A stretch of DNA of 64,000 nt from Motilimonas cestriensis (GTDB lineage Bacteria; Pseudomonadota; Gammaproteobacteria; Enterobacterales; CBDFNC01), in contig NZ_JAIMJA010000003.1 in NCBI RefSeq assembly GCF_021295315.1, positions 186,001-250,000 on the forward strand, given 5' to 3'. Within the stretch, counting starts at the first letter, position 1, and each line of letters begins with the position of its first letter. Below, piece after piece: positions 53,396 to 62,417 of the stretch. Under the pieces are notes generated by a model. That model had not been told where the DNA came from and did not search any database. It saw only the letters and a list, made by a program, of their open reading frames with translations. Both the position numbers and the translations under genes were made by a program.

Positions 53396-54499
53396 ATGAA
53401 TATTATTGTTACTGGGGCAAATGGTTTTATTGGCAAAAACCTATGTACAATGCTAGCAGAGCAAGGTTATAACGATCTTATTAAGGTTGATATTGAAACC
53501 ACCCGAGAGCAGTTAGCTGGCTACTTACAAAATGCTGATTTCGTTTATCATCTTGCAGGAGTTAACCGCCCGCAACATGATTCAGAATTTAAGGAAGGCA
53601 ATGCTGATTTAACCACCTTTATCGTTGATGAGTTGAAAAAATCGGGTAACCGTACACCCATCATGGTCAGCTCTTCTATTCAAGCTGAACGAGATAATGC
53701 GTATGGAGTGAGTAAGGCACAGGCTGAGCAAGCATTAGAGCAATACGGTACAGATACCGGTGCTGGCTACTTTATTTATCGTTTCCCAAATGTTTTCGGT
53801 AAATGGTGCCGTCCGAATTATAATTCTTTTGTTGCCACTTTTTGCCACAATATTGCCCACGATATTGATATCCGCGTAGATAATCCTTCAGCGCCTGTCA
53901 CCTTGGTTTATATAGATGATATTTGTGCTGAGTTAATATCTTTACTTTCAAGTAAGAAAAATTCGGGTTTAAATTCTGTTGCCCCCGAATACTCAACAAC
54001 GGTGGGTGAGGTCGCGGATTTACTTCGCGCGTTCAAATCTAGTCGTGAAAGTCTAGTGACCGAAAATGTTGGAACTGGATTGACTCGCGCCCTCTACTCA
54101 ACTTATTTAAGTTATCTTTCCCCTTCTCAATTCAGTTATAGCGTACCAAGTTATGGTGATGAGCGTGGTGTTTTTTGTGAAATGCTTAAAACAAAGGAAG
54201 CGGGTCAGTTTTCTTTCTTCACTGCTCATCCAGGGATCACTCGAGGTGGCCACTATCACCATTCCAAAAATGAGAAGTTTCTGGTGATTAAAGGTAAGGC
54301 ATTATTTAAGTTTGAGCATATCATCACCGGCGAACGTTATGAGTTGCTTGTTAATTCAATAAAACCAGAAATAGTGGAGACGGTTCCTGGTTGGTCTCAT
54401 GATGTTACTAATGTTGGCAATGATGAATTAGTTGTGATGCTTTGGGCAAATGAGGTTTTTGATCGTGAAGCTCCCGATACCATTGCTAAACCACTTTAA
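53396..54499 (+). CDS. fnlB: FnlB/CapF bifunctional reductase with C-terminal cupin
   Basis: The 367-residue enzyme has an N-terminal SDR domain (GANGFIGKNLC near 7, SSSIQAERDNAYGVSKAQAE with Tyr-Lys near 104) and a C-terminal cupin (about 250-367) with GGHYHHSKNEKFLVIKGKA as metal-binding motif. The family CapF/FnlB epimerises at C3 in the cupin and reduces the 4-keto in the SDR domain, giving UDP-6-deoxy-L-talNAc. It is preceded and followed by the other two enzymes of the pathway. Confidence 0.92.
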   Translation: MNIIVTGANGFIGKNLCTMLAEQGYNDLIKVDIETTREQLAGYLQNADFVYHLAGVNRPQHDSEFKEGNADLTTFIVDELKKSGNRTPIMVSSSIQAERDNAYGVSKAQAEQALEQYGTDTGAGYFIYRFPNVFGKWCRPNYNSFVATFCHNIAHDIDIRVDNPSAPVTLVYIDDICAELISLLSSKKNSGLNSVAPEYSTTVGEVADLLRAFKSSRESLVTENVGTGLTRALYSTYLSYLSPSQFSYSVPSYGDERGVFCEMLKTKEAGQFSFFTAHPGITRGGHYHHSKNEKFLVIKGKALFKFEHIITGERYELLVNSIKPEIVETVPGWSHDVTNVGNDELVVMLWANEVFDREAPDTIAKPL

Positions 54500-54514
54500 G
54501 AGCAGAATATAGAA

Positions 54515-55645
54515 ATGAAAAAATTAAAAGTTATGTCGGTGGTCGGAACTCGGCCTGAAATCATTCGGTTGTCGCGCGTTTTAGCAAAATTGGACGAGCA
54601 TTGTGAGCATATTATCGTTCACACGGGTCAAAACTATGATTATGAATTAAACGAAGTATTTTTCAGTGATTTAGGTGTACGTAAGCCGGACTACTTTTTA
54701 AATGCTGCGGGGAAGAACGCGGCAGAAACTATTGGTCAAGTCATTATTAAGGTTGACCAAGTGCTTGAAGAAGTTGAGCCTGAGGCTATGCTTGTTCTCG
54801 GGGACACGAACTCATGTCTTTCAGCGTTGCCAGCAAAACGTCGTAGGGTACCAATATTCCACATGGAGGCGGGTAATCGTTGTTTTGATCAACGAGTCCC
54901 TGAAGAAACAAACCGCCGCATAGTTGATCATACCTCGGATATTAACCTTACCTATAGCTCTATCGCTCGCGATTATTTGCTGGCTGAAGGGTTACCTGCT
55001 GATCGAGTTATTAAAACCGGTAGTCCGATGTTTGAAGTGCTTAATCACTACATGCCTCAGATTGACGATTCTGATGTGCTATCAAGACTTGGGCTTGAAA
55101 GAGGTCAGTTTTTTGTTGTTAGTGCACACCGCGAAGAGAATGTGGACTCACCTAAACAGCTAGCGAAGTTGGCTGAAACACTTAATACTGTTGCTGAGCA
55201 TTATGGATTACCAGTAATAGTGTCAACTCATCCACGAACGCGTAATAGAATTGAGGCTCAGGGTTTAGCTTTTCACCCTAATATCCAATTACTGAAACCG
55301 TTAGGGTTCCACGATTATAATCACCTACAAAAGAATGCAAAGGCGGCGCTTTCAGATAGTGGAACGATTAATGAGGAATCTTCGATAATGAATTTCCCTG
55401 CGCTTAATTTGCGTGAAGCTCATGAGCGACCAGAAGGCATGGAGGAAGCGTCTGTTATGATGGTCGGCCTTGGCGTTGAGCGAGTTATGCAAGGTCTTGA
55501 AATATTGGAATCTCAACCATCTGGCGAAGAACGTCTGTTACGTCAAGTTTATGATTACAGTATGCCAAACGTTTCCGATAAGGTTGTACGGATTCTTCAT
55601 TCTTACACTGACTATGTTAAGCGTGTTGTTTGGAAAGAGTATTAA
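54515..55645 (+). CDS. fnlC: UDP-L-FucNAc-forming 2-epimerase FnlC
   Basis: The 376-residue WecB-like epimerase inverts C2 of the FnlB product to give UDP-L-FucNAc. VVGTRPEIIRLSRVL opens it, with VHTGQNYDYELNEVFF, VLGDTNSC, HMEAGNRCFDQRVPEETNR and DSGTINEESSIMNFPALNLR, all WecB-family active-site motifs. ATG 54515 follows the FnlB stop by 15 bases. It ends on the start codon of WbuB. Confidence 0.94.
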   Translation: MKKLKVMSVVGTRPEIIRLSRVLAKLDEHCEHIIVHTGQNYDYELNEVFFSDLGVRKPDYFLNAAGKNAAETIGQVIIKVDQVLEEVEPEAMLVLGDTNSCLSALPAKRRRVPIFHMEAGNRCFDQRVPEETNRRIVDHTSDINLTYSSIARDYLLAEGLPADRVIKTGSPMFEVLNHYMPQIDDSDVLSRLGLERGQFFVVSAHREENVDSPKQLAKLAETLNTVAEHYGLPVIVSTHPRTRNRIEAQGLAFHPNIQLLKPLGFHDYNHLQKNAKAALSDSGTINEESSIMNFPALNLREAHERPEGMEEASVMMVGLGVERVMQGLEILESQPSGEERLLRQVYDYSMPNVSDKVVRILHSYTDYVKRVVWKEY

Positions 55646-56844
55646 TGCATTTAGCTCTTGTTATCGATGATTACTTGCCCCACAGTACGCGTGTTGGGGC
55701 AAAAATGTTTCATGAACTAGCCATAGAGTTTATCTCTCAAGGGCACAATGTTACAGTAATCACACCTATCGTTGGACAAAAAGCGGCTTTAACTCAGGAT
55801 TCTATTGATGGTGTCAACATATGGCGTTTTAACTCTGGCCCCATAAAAGATATAGGTAAAGTAAAAAGAGCTTTAAATGAAACATTATTGTCATTTAAGG
55901 CTTGGCAAGCCATTAAAAACCAAGTCAAGCATGATTCTTTTGATGGTGTAATTTACTATTCTCCATCTATTTTTTTTGGCGGTCTAGTCGCCAAGATAAA
56001 ACAACGCTGCTTATGCCCATCCTATTTGGTGTTACGTGATTTGTTCCCTCAATGGGTTATTGATGCTGGTATGATCAAGCAGGGTTCTTTAATTGAAAGA
56101 TACTTTCGATTATTTGAACATTATTCATATCGTCAAGCCGATACCATCGGTTTGATGTCTGAGAAAAACGTAGAAGTTTTTCAACAAGCTAATGGCCAAA
56201 ATTATCCCACTCAAATATTGCGCAATTGGGCTGCATTAAAGCCATATGAGCTTGAGGATAATTCTTTATCTATCCGAGGTGAACTTGGATTAGAAGGTAA
56301 GGTTATCTACTTCTATGGAGGAAATATTGGTCATGCCCAAGACATGGCTAATCTTATGCGGCTAGCTAAAAGTATGTGCCATTATGAAAATGCACATTTT
56401 CTATTTGTCGGGCAAGGCGATGAGGTAGACCTCATTAATAATTTAGCTGTGGAGTGGCAGCTAGACAATTTTACTTATTTACCTTCTGTTAATCAGGATG
56501 AATTCAAAGCTATCTTAGCTAATATTGATGTAGGTCTTTTTTCCTTATCTGCTCAGCATACCGCTCATAACTTCCCTGGCAAGCTGCTTGGCTACATGGT
56601 TCAATCACTGCCAATTTTGGGCAGTGTTAATGAAGGCAATGATTTGATGGATCTAATGAATTCACATAATGCTGGTTTTATTACTGTTAATGGCAATGAT
56701 GATGATTTTCTGCATAATGCGATTAGTTTGTACCATGATCATCAATTAAGAAGTTCACTTGGCGTAAATGCGTATTCTCTATTAAAGAATGAATTTGCAG
56801 TGGCAACGATAGCGCATAACGTTTTGGAAGCATTACGGAGGTAA
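55645..56844 (+). CDS. wbuB: WbuB-type L-FucNAc transferase (GT4)
   Basis: The 399-residue GT-B protein begins at ATG 55645, sharing a base with the FnlC stop. LVIDDYLPHSTRVGAKMFHE opens it, with RFNSGPIKDIGKVKRA, LVLRDLFPQWVIDAGMI, FYGGNIGHAQDMANLM (donor domain near 228) and NFPGKLLGYMVQSLPILG. Homologues sit after fnlABC and add L-FucNAc to the lipid-linked sugar. Distinctive features of WbuB (the LRDLFPQW motif) are visible. Confidence 0.9.
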   Translation: MHLALVIDDYLPHSTRVGAKMFHELAIEFISQGHNVTVITPIVGQKAALTQDSIDGVNIWRFNSGPIKDIGKVKRALNETLLSFKAWQAIKNQVKHDSFDGVIYYSPSIFFGGLVAKIKQRCLCPSYLVLRDLFPQWVIDAGMIKQGSLIERYFRLFEHYSYRQADTIGLMSEKNVEVFQQANGQNYPTQILRNWAALKPYELEDNSLSIRGELGLEGKVIYFYGGNIGHAQDMANLMRLAKSMCHYENAHFLFVGQGDEVDLINNLAVEWQLDNFTYLPSVNQDEFKAILANIDVGLFSLSAQHTAHNFPGKLLGYMVQSLPILGSVNEGNDLMDLMNSHNAGFITVNGNDDDFLHNAISLYHDHQLRSSLGVNAYSLLKNEFAVATIAHNVLEALRR

Positions 56845-56846
56845 AC

Positions 56847-57251
56847 TTGAGAACATTTGGAAGCGACGAGCTAGAGTATTTGTTTCAGCAAGCCGAATTA
56901 TCGCAAAGAGCAAGAGCTCATTTAAATTTGCACCAAAGCTACGACGATAAAGTTCAACGTTTATACATTGCAATGCTTAAAGGCAGTTATGTTGAACCTC
57001 ACTTTCATGAATTGCCCCATCAATGGGAAATGTTTATGGTTGTTCAGGGGGTGATAAATCTAAAATTATATCACCTTGATGGCTCTGAAAAGGCAAGCCT
57101 ATTTCTTGGCGAGGGACATGATATTAAGTCTATGGAGCTACATCCTAATGAAATTCACAGTGTGGAATGTATATCAGATAAAGCACTATTGTTAGAGATT
57201 AAGGAAGGCCCATTTGATGTTGAATATGCAAAAAAGTTTCCGTCATGGTGA
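56847..57251 (+). CDS. wbuC: WbuC cupin-fold protein
   Basis: This 134-residue small soluble protein has a cupin pattern PHFHELPHQWEMFMVVQG (metal-site His and Glu) and FLGEGHDIKSMELHPNEIHS. WbuC genes always follow wbuB in L-FucNAc loci, but its function is unknown. The start is TTG 56847, behind GGAGG at 56837-56841. It is the last gene of the tightly packed operon; no clear terminator follows. Confidence 0.88.
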   Translation: MRTFGSDELEYLFQQAELSQRARAHLNLHQSYDDKVQRLYIAMLKGSYVEPHFHELPHQWEMFMVVQGVINLKLYHLDGSEKASLFLGEGHDIKSMELHPNEIHSVECISDKALLLEIKEGPFDVEYAKKFPSW

Positions 57252-57388
57252 TTTTTGCTTTTTATTAAACAAAAAAGCCCATGCAGATTAAAATGTATTC
57301 CAAACTAGAGAGCGAAAGTTGGCAAAAATTTAATTGAAATTATGCCTGCGCTAGCCCAAGTTGTGATTTTAAATTTTAAGGATTTTTC

Positions 57389-59491
57389 ATGCCTATCATT
57401 AGGTCCTCTAGTGTTTGTTTATTTCTATATGGTTTTTCGTTTTGCGCTCTTGGAAATGATGTTGTATCAACATCTATGGCCCAAACCGGCTTCTCTGGCT
57501 TACTTCGTACCCCTCATGCAGAGGTATTACCTTTCGGTGATGTAAGCTTAAATTACCAAGTTGAAGACAATATCGTTAAAGATGCTTATTACTATCAAGG
57601 TGCCCATAAAACGTTATTACTTGGTTTGGGTATTTTTCCCTACACCGAGTTTACTGTACAAAATACCTTTAAGCGCTTTAATGGTGAAACAGGCTGGAAC
57701 TCAGAGCACTCTAGCGATCTTTCTTTCTCCGCTAAGTACGATTTCGGGCACTTTATACCGCAAGAATGGTTTAGTCTTGTGCTAGGTTTTCAAGATTACG
57801 GCGGTGCTGCGACACATCATAAGAATGCCTATGCTGTTGCATCTAAATCATTATTCGGTTTTCGAGCTTCGGCTGGCTGGGGGCAGGGCTCTGATAAAAA
57901 CCAAATGGGTATTGATTATTTAGATGGTCCATTTGGTGGTATTGAGTACCAAGCGTTTGATTGGTTGCAACTAGTTTCTGACTATGATGGCACAGGGGTT
58001 AATGCCGGTGTTAAGTTATTTACGCCAAATGATCTACTGCCTTATGGTTGGCAGGCTAACTTAACTTGGCAAGCTTATTCTAATTCCGATACCGTAAATC
58101 GTGATAATCAGTGGGTTGGTTTAGGCCTACGAATGCCGTTATCAGGCAGTAATAAGGCAGAAAGATACAGTGATAATGCCGTACAAGCTTGGGTTGATGA
58201 ACGTTCAGTGGCAGAACTACAGGCTGCCCATAAAGTCAGTACTTCAAAAGAGCAATCGCAGCAATGGCAAGGCGATGTGCCTAATCGTGATGTGGTTGCG
58301 CTTTTGTCTGCTGAGTTGGCTGAGCAAGGCTTTGAAAATATCAGTGTTGCGCTAGAGGACGGCTCTTTAAAGTTAGCCTTTGAAAATAATGTATTCAACT
58401 GGAATGAGTTAGATGGCTTAGGCGTCGCTTTAGGTGTATTGTCTACGTTGCATAATGGCAGTTTTGACGTCTATCTATTAAACAATAAGGTTCCAGTATT
58501 GCAGGTGAGCGGTAATGCTGAAACCTACCGTGCATTCCTTAACAGCAAGGGGAATTACCCCAGTAAAGATCATGGCTTAACTTTTTCAACGGTAAATTTA
58601 TCCAGTGCGATGTCTGCAGTGGCTTGGCAGCAGCCTCACTATAATAACGGCGCATATCGCGCGCGGTTAATTTTGGCTCCCAGTTTTTACTCTACCGTCG
58701 GTACCGAAATGGGCGTGATGGATTACTCTTTGGCATTGTCGACCAACCTCCAAATGCAACTTTGGCAAGGAGGAGCGTTAGATGTTCGCCATTTGTTGCC
58801 ATTAATGCACTCTGATGATTATGCTGACGGTGAATATTTTGCCAACTCTCGTCACAAAAGTGAGATTGACCGCGCCTTAGTGCATCAAGCGTTTGGTTTA
58901 CCCAATAATATCCTGACGCAGTTTAGTGCAGGTTTGGTTCGTCGCCATTTTGTTGGTGCGATGAATGAAACGCGTTGGCAATCAGCCAAGGGTAACCATC
59001 GTTTTTCAGCTGAATTAGGTTACCTAGATCACAATGAAAAAAATCTCACAGCAACACCAATGTTAATCAACTATCGTTATTACGTTGAAAAGTTAGATTG
59101 GGCGTTGGAAGCGGGCGGTGGTGAGTATTGGTATGGCGATAAAGGCTTTACTTTAGCCTCAAAACACTGGTTTGGCGACACCTCGGTGACGATTAAATAT
59201 CAAGACACAGATGAAAAATTTGCAGGCTTGTCGTTTTCAGTCCCCATCACCCTAACTAAGGATATGAATCCTTCTTATGTGCAGGTGCGCGGAATTGATG
59301 AGTGGTCGCTGAGTTATCGAACTATGGTAGGTAATGATGCATGTAACTGTTTAAATGGTTCAATGGCCACGACCACAGGTTTGCAACATAATTTGGCTAG
59401 AGTGTATGACAACCGGGATAGGCTGTCGGATGCTTATGTAAGAACGAATATAATGAGGTTGAAATCTGCTTACTGGCAGTATGCACAGTAG
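57389..59491 (+). CDS. YjbH-type outer-membrane exopolysaccharide protein
   Basis: The 700-residue secreted protein has a signal peptide over about residues 1-22 (VCLFLYGFSFCALGN). The YjbH (DUF940) family pattern is visible: SMAQTGFSGLLRTPHAEVLPF, YNEFT-like GIFPYTEFTVQNTF, LVLGFQDYGGAATHHKNAYAV and GGIEYQAFDWLQLVSDYDGT, and the C-terminal half reads as a second beta-barrel (WALEAGGGEYWYGDKGFTL). Similar proteins sit at the ends of Vibrio-type capsule operons and probably help export the polysaccharide. It starts 137 bases after WbuC on the same strand, possibly part of the same operon. Confidence 0.85.
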   Translation: MPIIRSSSVCLFLYGFSFCALGNDVVSTSMAQTGFSGLLRTPHAEVLPFGDVSLNYQVEDNIVKDAYYYQGAHKTLLLGLGIFPYTEFTVQNTFKRFNGETGWNSEHSSDLSFSAKYDFGHFIPQEWFSLVLGFQDYGGAATHHKNAYAVASKSLFGFRASAGWGQGSDKNQMGIDYLDGPFGGIEYQAFDWLQLVSDYDGTGVNAGVKLFTPNDLLPYGWQANLTWQAYSNSDTVNRDNQWVGLGLRMPLSGSNKAERYSDNAVQAWVDERSVAELQAAHKVSTSKEQSQQWQGDVPNRDVVALLSAELAEQGFENISVALEDGSLKLAFENNVFNWNELDGLGVALGVLSTLHNGSFDVYLLNNKVPVLQVSGNAETYRAFLNSKGNYPSKDHGLTFSTVNLSSAMSAVAWQQPHYNNGAYRARLILAPSFYSTVGTEMGVMDYSLALSTNLQMQLWQGGALDVRHLLPLMHSDDYADGEYFANSRHKSEIDRALVHQAFGLPNNILTQFSAGLVRRHFVGAMNETRWQSAKGNHRFSAELGYLDHNEKNLTATPMLINYRYYVEKLDWALEAGGGEYWYGDKGFTLASKHWFGDTSVTIKYQDTDEKFAGLSFSVPITLTKDMNPSYVQVRGIDEWSLSYRTMVGNDACNCLNGSMATTTGLQHNLARVYDNRDRLSDAYVRTNIMRLKSAYWQYAQ

Positions 59492-59698
59492 TGTTTATTT
59501 CAATCTGGAACGCATTCATTTAATGATCAAGCCTAAAGTTATGAGCTGGTTATTATTTTGAAAATAAAAATGGTCTAATTTTGTTTTTTTTTGGTCATTT
59601 TTTTGTCACTATGGTGGCGTTTAATCTAAGCTGTTGTATAGCAGCTTACAACTCCCTGCTATATCTATTTATTAACTAACAATTTGTTAGAGGAAACT

Positions 59699-60532
59699 AT
59701 GAAATTAACAAAAATTGCTCTGTTTGTCGGTGCTGCTACTATCGGTTTAGTAGGCTGTGGCGGCGGTGGCGGTAGTGCTGCAACAACTGCACAAGTTACA
59801 GCTATTGATAACTACCTTAAATTGGCAACAGTAACCTTAACTTGTGGTGATGATAAAGTTCAATACACATCTACTACTAATGAACTAGGTCAAGCTAACT
59901 TCACTGATCCAGCGATTAAAATGGAAGAGTGTACAACTAAAGTAACTCACACCGACCTAACTCGCGATATCGATGAACCAGATACAGCATGGACTGGTAC
60001 TCTTTGGGCGCCAAAAGGTAAAAGTGTTGCTAACGCATTTACTACTTTATACGTTCAATACCAACTAGCTGGTGTTGATGAAGCAACGATCATTGATCAA
60101 ATTATCGCTGACTTAGATCCTACTGGTACGCTAGGTTTAACAGCTGACACTATGTTTGCTGACTTTGGTACGAACTCTGGCGCTAAAAAAGTTGAGCTTC
60201 TTAAGCTTTCTAACTCACTTTTCCATGCTTTAGATTCAGTTATCAAGCAAGTTGGTGCTAACCCAGCTGCTCTTAAAGCTGCGCTTAAAAACACATCACA
60301 AATTGTTGGTAAGCAAGTTTCTGAACAAGTTAACCTAGCTAAAAACCTAGGTACTAACTTAGACAATGTAAAAATTGTTGTTAATGTTATTGTTAATGCT
60401 GACGGCTCTTTAAAGTCTTCAACTACGACTACTGTTGACCTACCAGGTAAAGATGGCGGCACTAAGCCTGAGCCATCTACAGGTACAGGTACAGGTACAG
60501 GTACTGACGGCGGCGGCGGTACTGGCGCTTAA
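59699..60532 (+). CDS. Small lipoprotein with Gly-Thr-rich tail
   Basis: This 277-residue lipoprotein has the signal LFVGAATIGLVGC (lipid Cys near 19), followed by GGGGGS. I recognise no domain. The middle is mostly helical, with LKLSNSLFHALDSVIKQVG and AALKAALKNTSQIVGKQV; the tail GTGTGTGTDGGGG is low complexity. ATG 59699 is chosen because AGAGGA lies at 59688-59693. It has its own leader (about 200 bases after YjbH) and a strong terminator, and codon use looks like that of a well-expressed gene. It may be a surface or secreted partner of the polysaccharide. Confidence 0.65.
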   Translation: MKLTKIALFVGAATIGLVGCGGGGGSAATTAQVTAIDNYLKLATVTLTCGDDKVQYTSTTNELGQANFTDPAIKMEECTTKVTHTDLTRDIDEPDTAWTGTLWAPKGKSVANAFTTLYVQYQLAGVDEATIIDQIIADLDPTGTLGLTADTMFADFGTNSGAKKVELLKLSNSLFHALDSVIKQVGANPAALKAALKNTSQIVGKQVSEQVNLAKNLGTNLDNVKIVVNVIVNADGSLKSSTTTTVDLPGKDGGTKPEPSTGTGTGTGTDGGGGTGA

Positions 60533-60560
60533 TTTAAACTAGCTTTCTAGTTTATTGTGA

Positions 60561-60587
60561 AAATGGCCCCTAGTGGGCCATTTTTTA
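60561..60587 (+). terminator. Rho-independent terminator of the lipoprotein gene
   Basis: AAATGGCCC (60561-60569), loop CTAGT, GGGCCATTT (60575-60583), then TTTT. A strong stem with U-tract 28 bases after the stop. Confidence 0.9.
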
Positions 60588-60634
60588 TACTCGCTGGAAA
60601 TTAGTTCGTTGTTTTGTGTGAGATTCGCGCTGGT

Positions 60635-60663
60635 TTGACAAAAAAAACTGGACTCGTTTATCG
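60635..60663 (+). promoter_or_regulatory. Probable promoter of the tRNA pair
   Basis: A perfect -35 box TTGACA (60635-60640), 17 bases, then TTATCG as a weak -10, about 32 bases before tRNA-Arg. It is the only good -35 hexamer here. Confidence 0.5.
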
Positions 60664-60694
60664 CAAATACGTAGACTTCGCAGCGCTAACATTT

Positions 60695-60771
60695 GCACCC
60701 GTAGCTCAGCTGGATAGAGCGTTGCCCTCCGGAGGCAAAGGTCACAGGTTCGACTCCTGTCGGGTGCGCCA
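60695..60771 (+). tRNA. tRNA-Arg (anticodon CCG)
   Basis: This is a 77-base cloverleaf with encoded CCA. The acceptor GCACCCG pairs with CGGGTGC; the D-loop has AGCTGGATAGAGC, the anticodon loop CTCCGGA has CCG, and the T-arm ACAGGTTCGACTCCTGT is normal. Confidence 0.95.
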
Positions 60772-60810
60772 CGTTAGTAGGTAGTAACATTGCATAATTA
60801 ATGCAACAGC

Positions 60811-60887
60811 GGCGGATGTAGCTCAGTTGGTAGAGCCCCGGATTGTGATTCCGGTTGTCGCGGGTTCAATCCCCGTCATTCGCCCCA
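60811..60887 (+). tRNA. tRNA-His (anticodon GTG)
   Basis: This cloverleaf has the extra G-1 at 60811 opposite C73, a hallmark of tRNA-His, and encoded CCA (60885-60887). The anticodon loop TTGTGAT holds GTG; the acceptor GCGGATG/CATTCGC has one G-U pair. It lies 39 bases after tRNA-Arg and is probably co-transcribed. Confidence 0.95.
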
Positions 60888-61010
60888 TTTCTTATTAGCC
60901 TCCTTTCTTTGACTCTTACCCCTCGTTCCAAGTAAAGAAATGTAAAACCCTGAACCAATTTTGCTAAAAGCCAGTATTATTAGGTATATGCTTTTTGCTG
61001 TGAAGTCAGG

Positions 61011-62417
61011 ATGACCCGAAAAACTGCCTACTTATATACATTAACGCTTTCTTTTGGTTTGCTTGGTTGTAGCTTACAAGCTCCGCAGCAAGTTGAGTTA
61101 CTGCCACCGATTGCGGCTAACTGGTCTGTTGGGCATCAAAATGCACCTGTTGCGGCTCAATTTATGCCGCAGTTAAAAGCCTTGTCGGGACTTCATAAGT
61201 TAGTACTGCAGGGGTTAGAAAAAAATCCTGCGCTGTTACAAAGCCAAGCTAAAGTCGATGCCAGCATGGCGCTGTTAAAGCAGCAGCAAGCGCAGCGTTG
61301 GCCGCAAATAAGCGCCTATTTGTCAGGTCGTCGCCAAGATAATGGCCAATCTATTACTGACAATACGCAACTAGGGATAGATGCGAGCTGGGAGCTGGAT
61401 ATATGGGGTAAGCTTGACGACGCCAGTCGTGCGGCATTACTTGATGCCAGCTCGCAACTTAACTTATTAAAGCAGCAACAACTTGAGCTAACGGCAACGA
61501 TTGCGCAGCAGTGGTTTAATTTACTCGCTGCGCAGCGTCAGTATGAGCTGATTCATCAACGCCGCATTAACCTTGCAAACAATTTACTGATCATTGAAGA
61601 GGGTTATCAAGCAGGGCTTAATGGCTCGCTAGATGTGTTCTTAGCGCGCGCAGATGTTGCTGGGGCGCAAAGCTCTGAAGCGGCAAAAGCTGACGAAATA
61701 AAACAAGCCAGTCGCGCTTTGCAGTTAAGCTTAGGCGAGTATCCAACGGGCACTTTACGGGCAGACGGTACATTCAGCTTGAATTTAGATCAGCTGCCGG
61801 CGGGATTGCCATCGCAAATACTACAACGTCGACCCGATATTCAAGGGGCGCAAGATACCTTAAGCGCCGCCAATGCCCGCATTTCCGTGGCTTATAAAGA
61901 AAAATTTCCTAGTCTTAAGCTAACATCGGGTGTGGGTAGCAGCTCGCCTGAGCTTAATGAGCTGTTGCGTGCTGACAGTCTGTTATGGAATTTATTTGCT
62001 AATTTGAGCACCCCTTTGTTTAACGCCGGTTTACTTGAAGCGAGGCAACAGCAGCAAGAGGCATTAGCCTTAGCGGCAGCGGCGAATTTACAAGTGACGG
62101 TGCTGAATGCTTTTCAGCAGGTAGAAGCGGCTTTATCTAAGGAAGTAACCTTAGTTGAGCAACTAGATAAAGTCAGCGTAGCAGCGCAAAACTCACTGCT
62201 CGCGGAAGAGCTGGCTTTTGAGCAATACCAAGGTGGCCTAGTGGACTATGTTACTGTGCTAGAGGCGCAGCGACGCTCCTTTGATAGCCAAAGCGCGCGG
62301 ATCAACATACGTAATCAAAGGCTGCAAAACCGCATTGAACTACTACTCGCCCTTGGCGGCGATCCTGAAACCCTGCCTCGGACAACTTCACCAACAAACC
62401 AAGAGAGCGCCAACTGA
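61011..62417 (+). CDS. RND efflux outer-membrane factor (NodT/OprM-type lipoprotein)
   Basis: The 468-residue protein has a lipoprotein signal with FGLLGCS (Cys near residue 20) and two OEP repeats with long helices: ALLQSQAKVDASMALLKQQ (about 75) and ILQRRPDIQGAQDTLSAANA (about 270), the latter the conserved RRPDI motif. It forms the TolC-like outer-membrane channel of a tripartite pump. The gene overlaps the adaptor start by one base (TGATG), so the three pump genes form an operon. Only a weak ribosome site precedes ATG 61011. Confidence 0.92.
   Translation: MTRKTAYLYTLTLSFGLLGCSLQAPQQVELLPPIAANWSVGHQNAPVAAQFMPQLKALSGLHKLVLQGLEKNPALLQSQAKVDASMALLKQQQAQRWPQISAYLSGRRQDNGQSITDNTQLGIDASWELDIWGKLDDASRAALLDASSQLNLLKQQQLELTATIAQQWFNLLAAQRQYELIHQRRINLANNLLIIEEGYQAGLNGSLDVFLARADVAGAQSSEAAKADEIKQASRALQLSLGEYPTGTLRADGTFSLNLDQLPAGLPSQILQRRPDIQGAQDTLSAANARISVAYKEKFPSLKLTSGVGSSSPELNELLRADSLLWNLFANLSTPLFNAGLLEARQQQQEALALAAAANLQVTVLNAFQQVEAALSKEVTLVEQLDKVSVAAQNSLLAEELAFEQYQGGLVDYVTVLEAQRRSFDSQSARINIRNQRLQNRIELLLALGGDPETLPRTTSPTNQESAN

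Noticed and set aside
57252-57388. Terminator after wbuC.
   Set aside because: A short A-run and GCCCATGC are present but no stem of useful length, so the YjbH gene may be co-transcribed.
60097-60462. A 121-codon open frame on the minus strand opposite the small lipoprotein gene.
   Set aside because: It lacks a ribosome site and lies wholly inside a gene with lipobox, ribosome site and terminator on the other strand; it follows from that gene's codon use.
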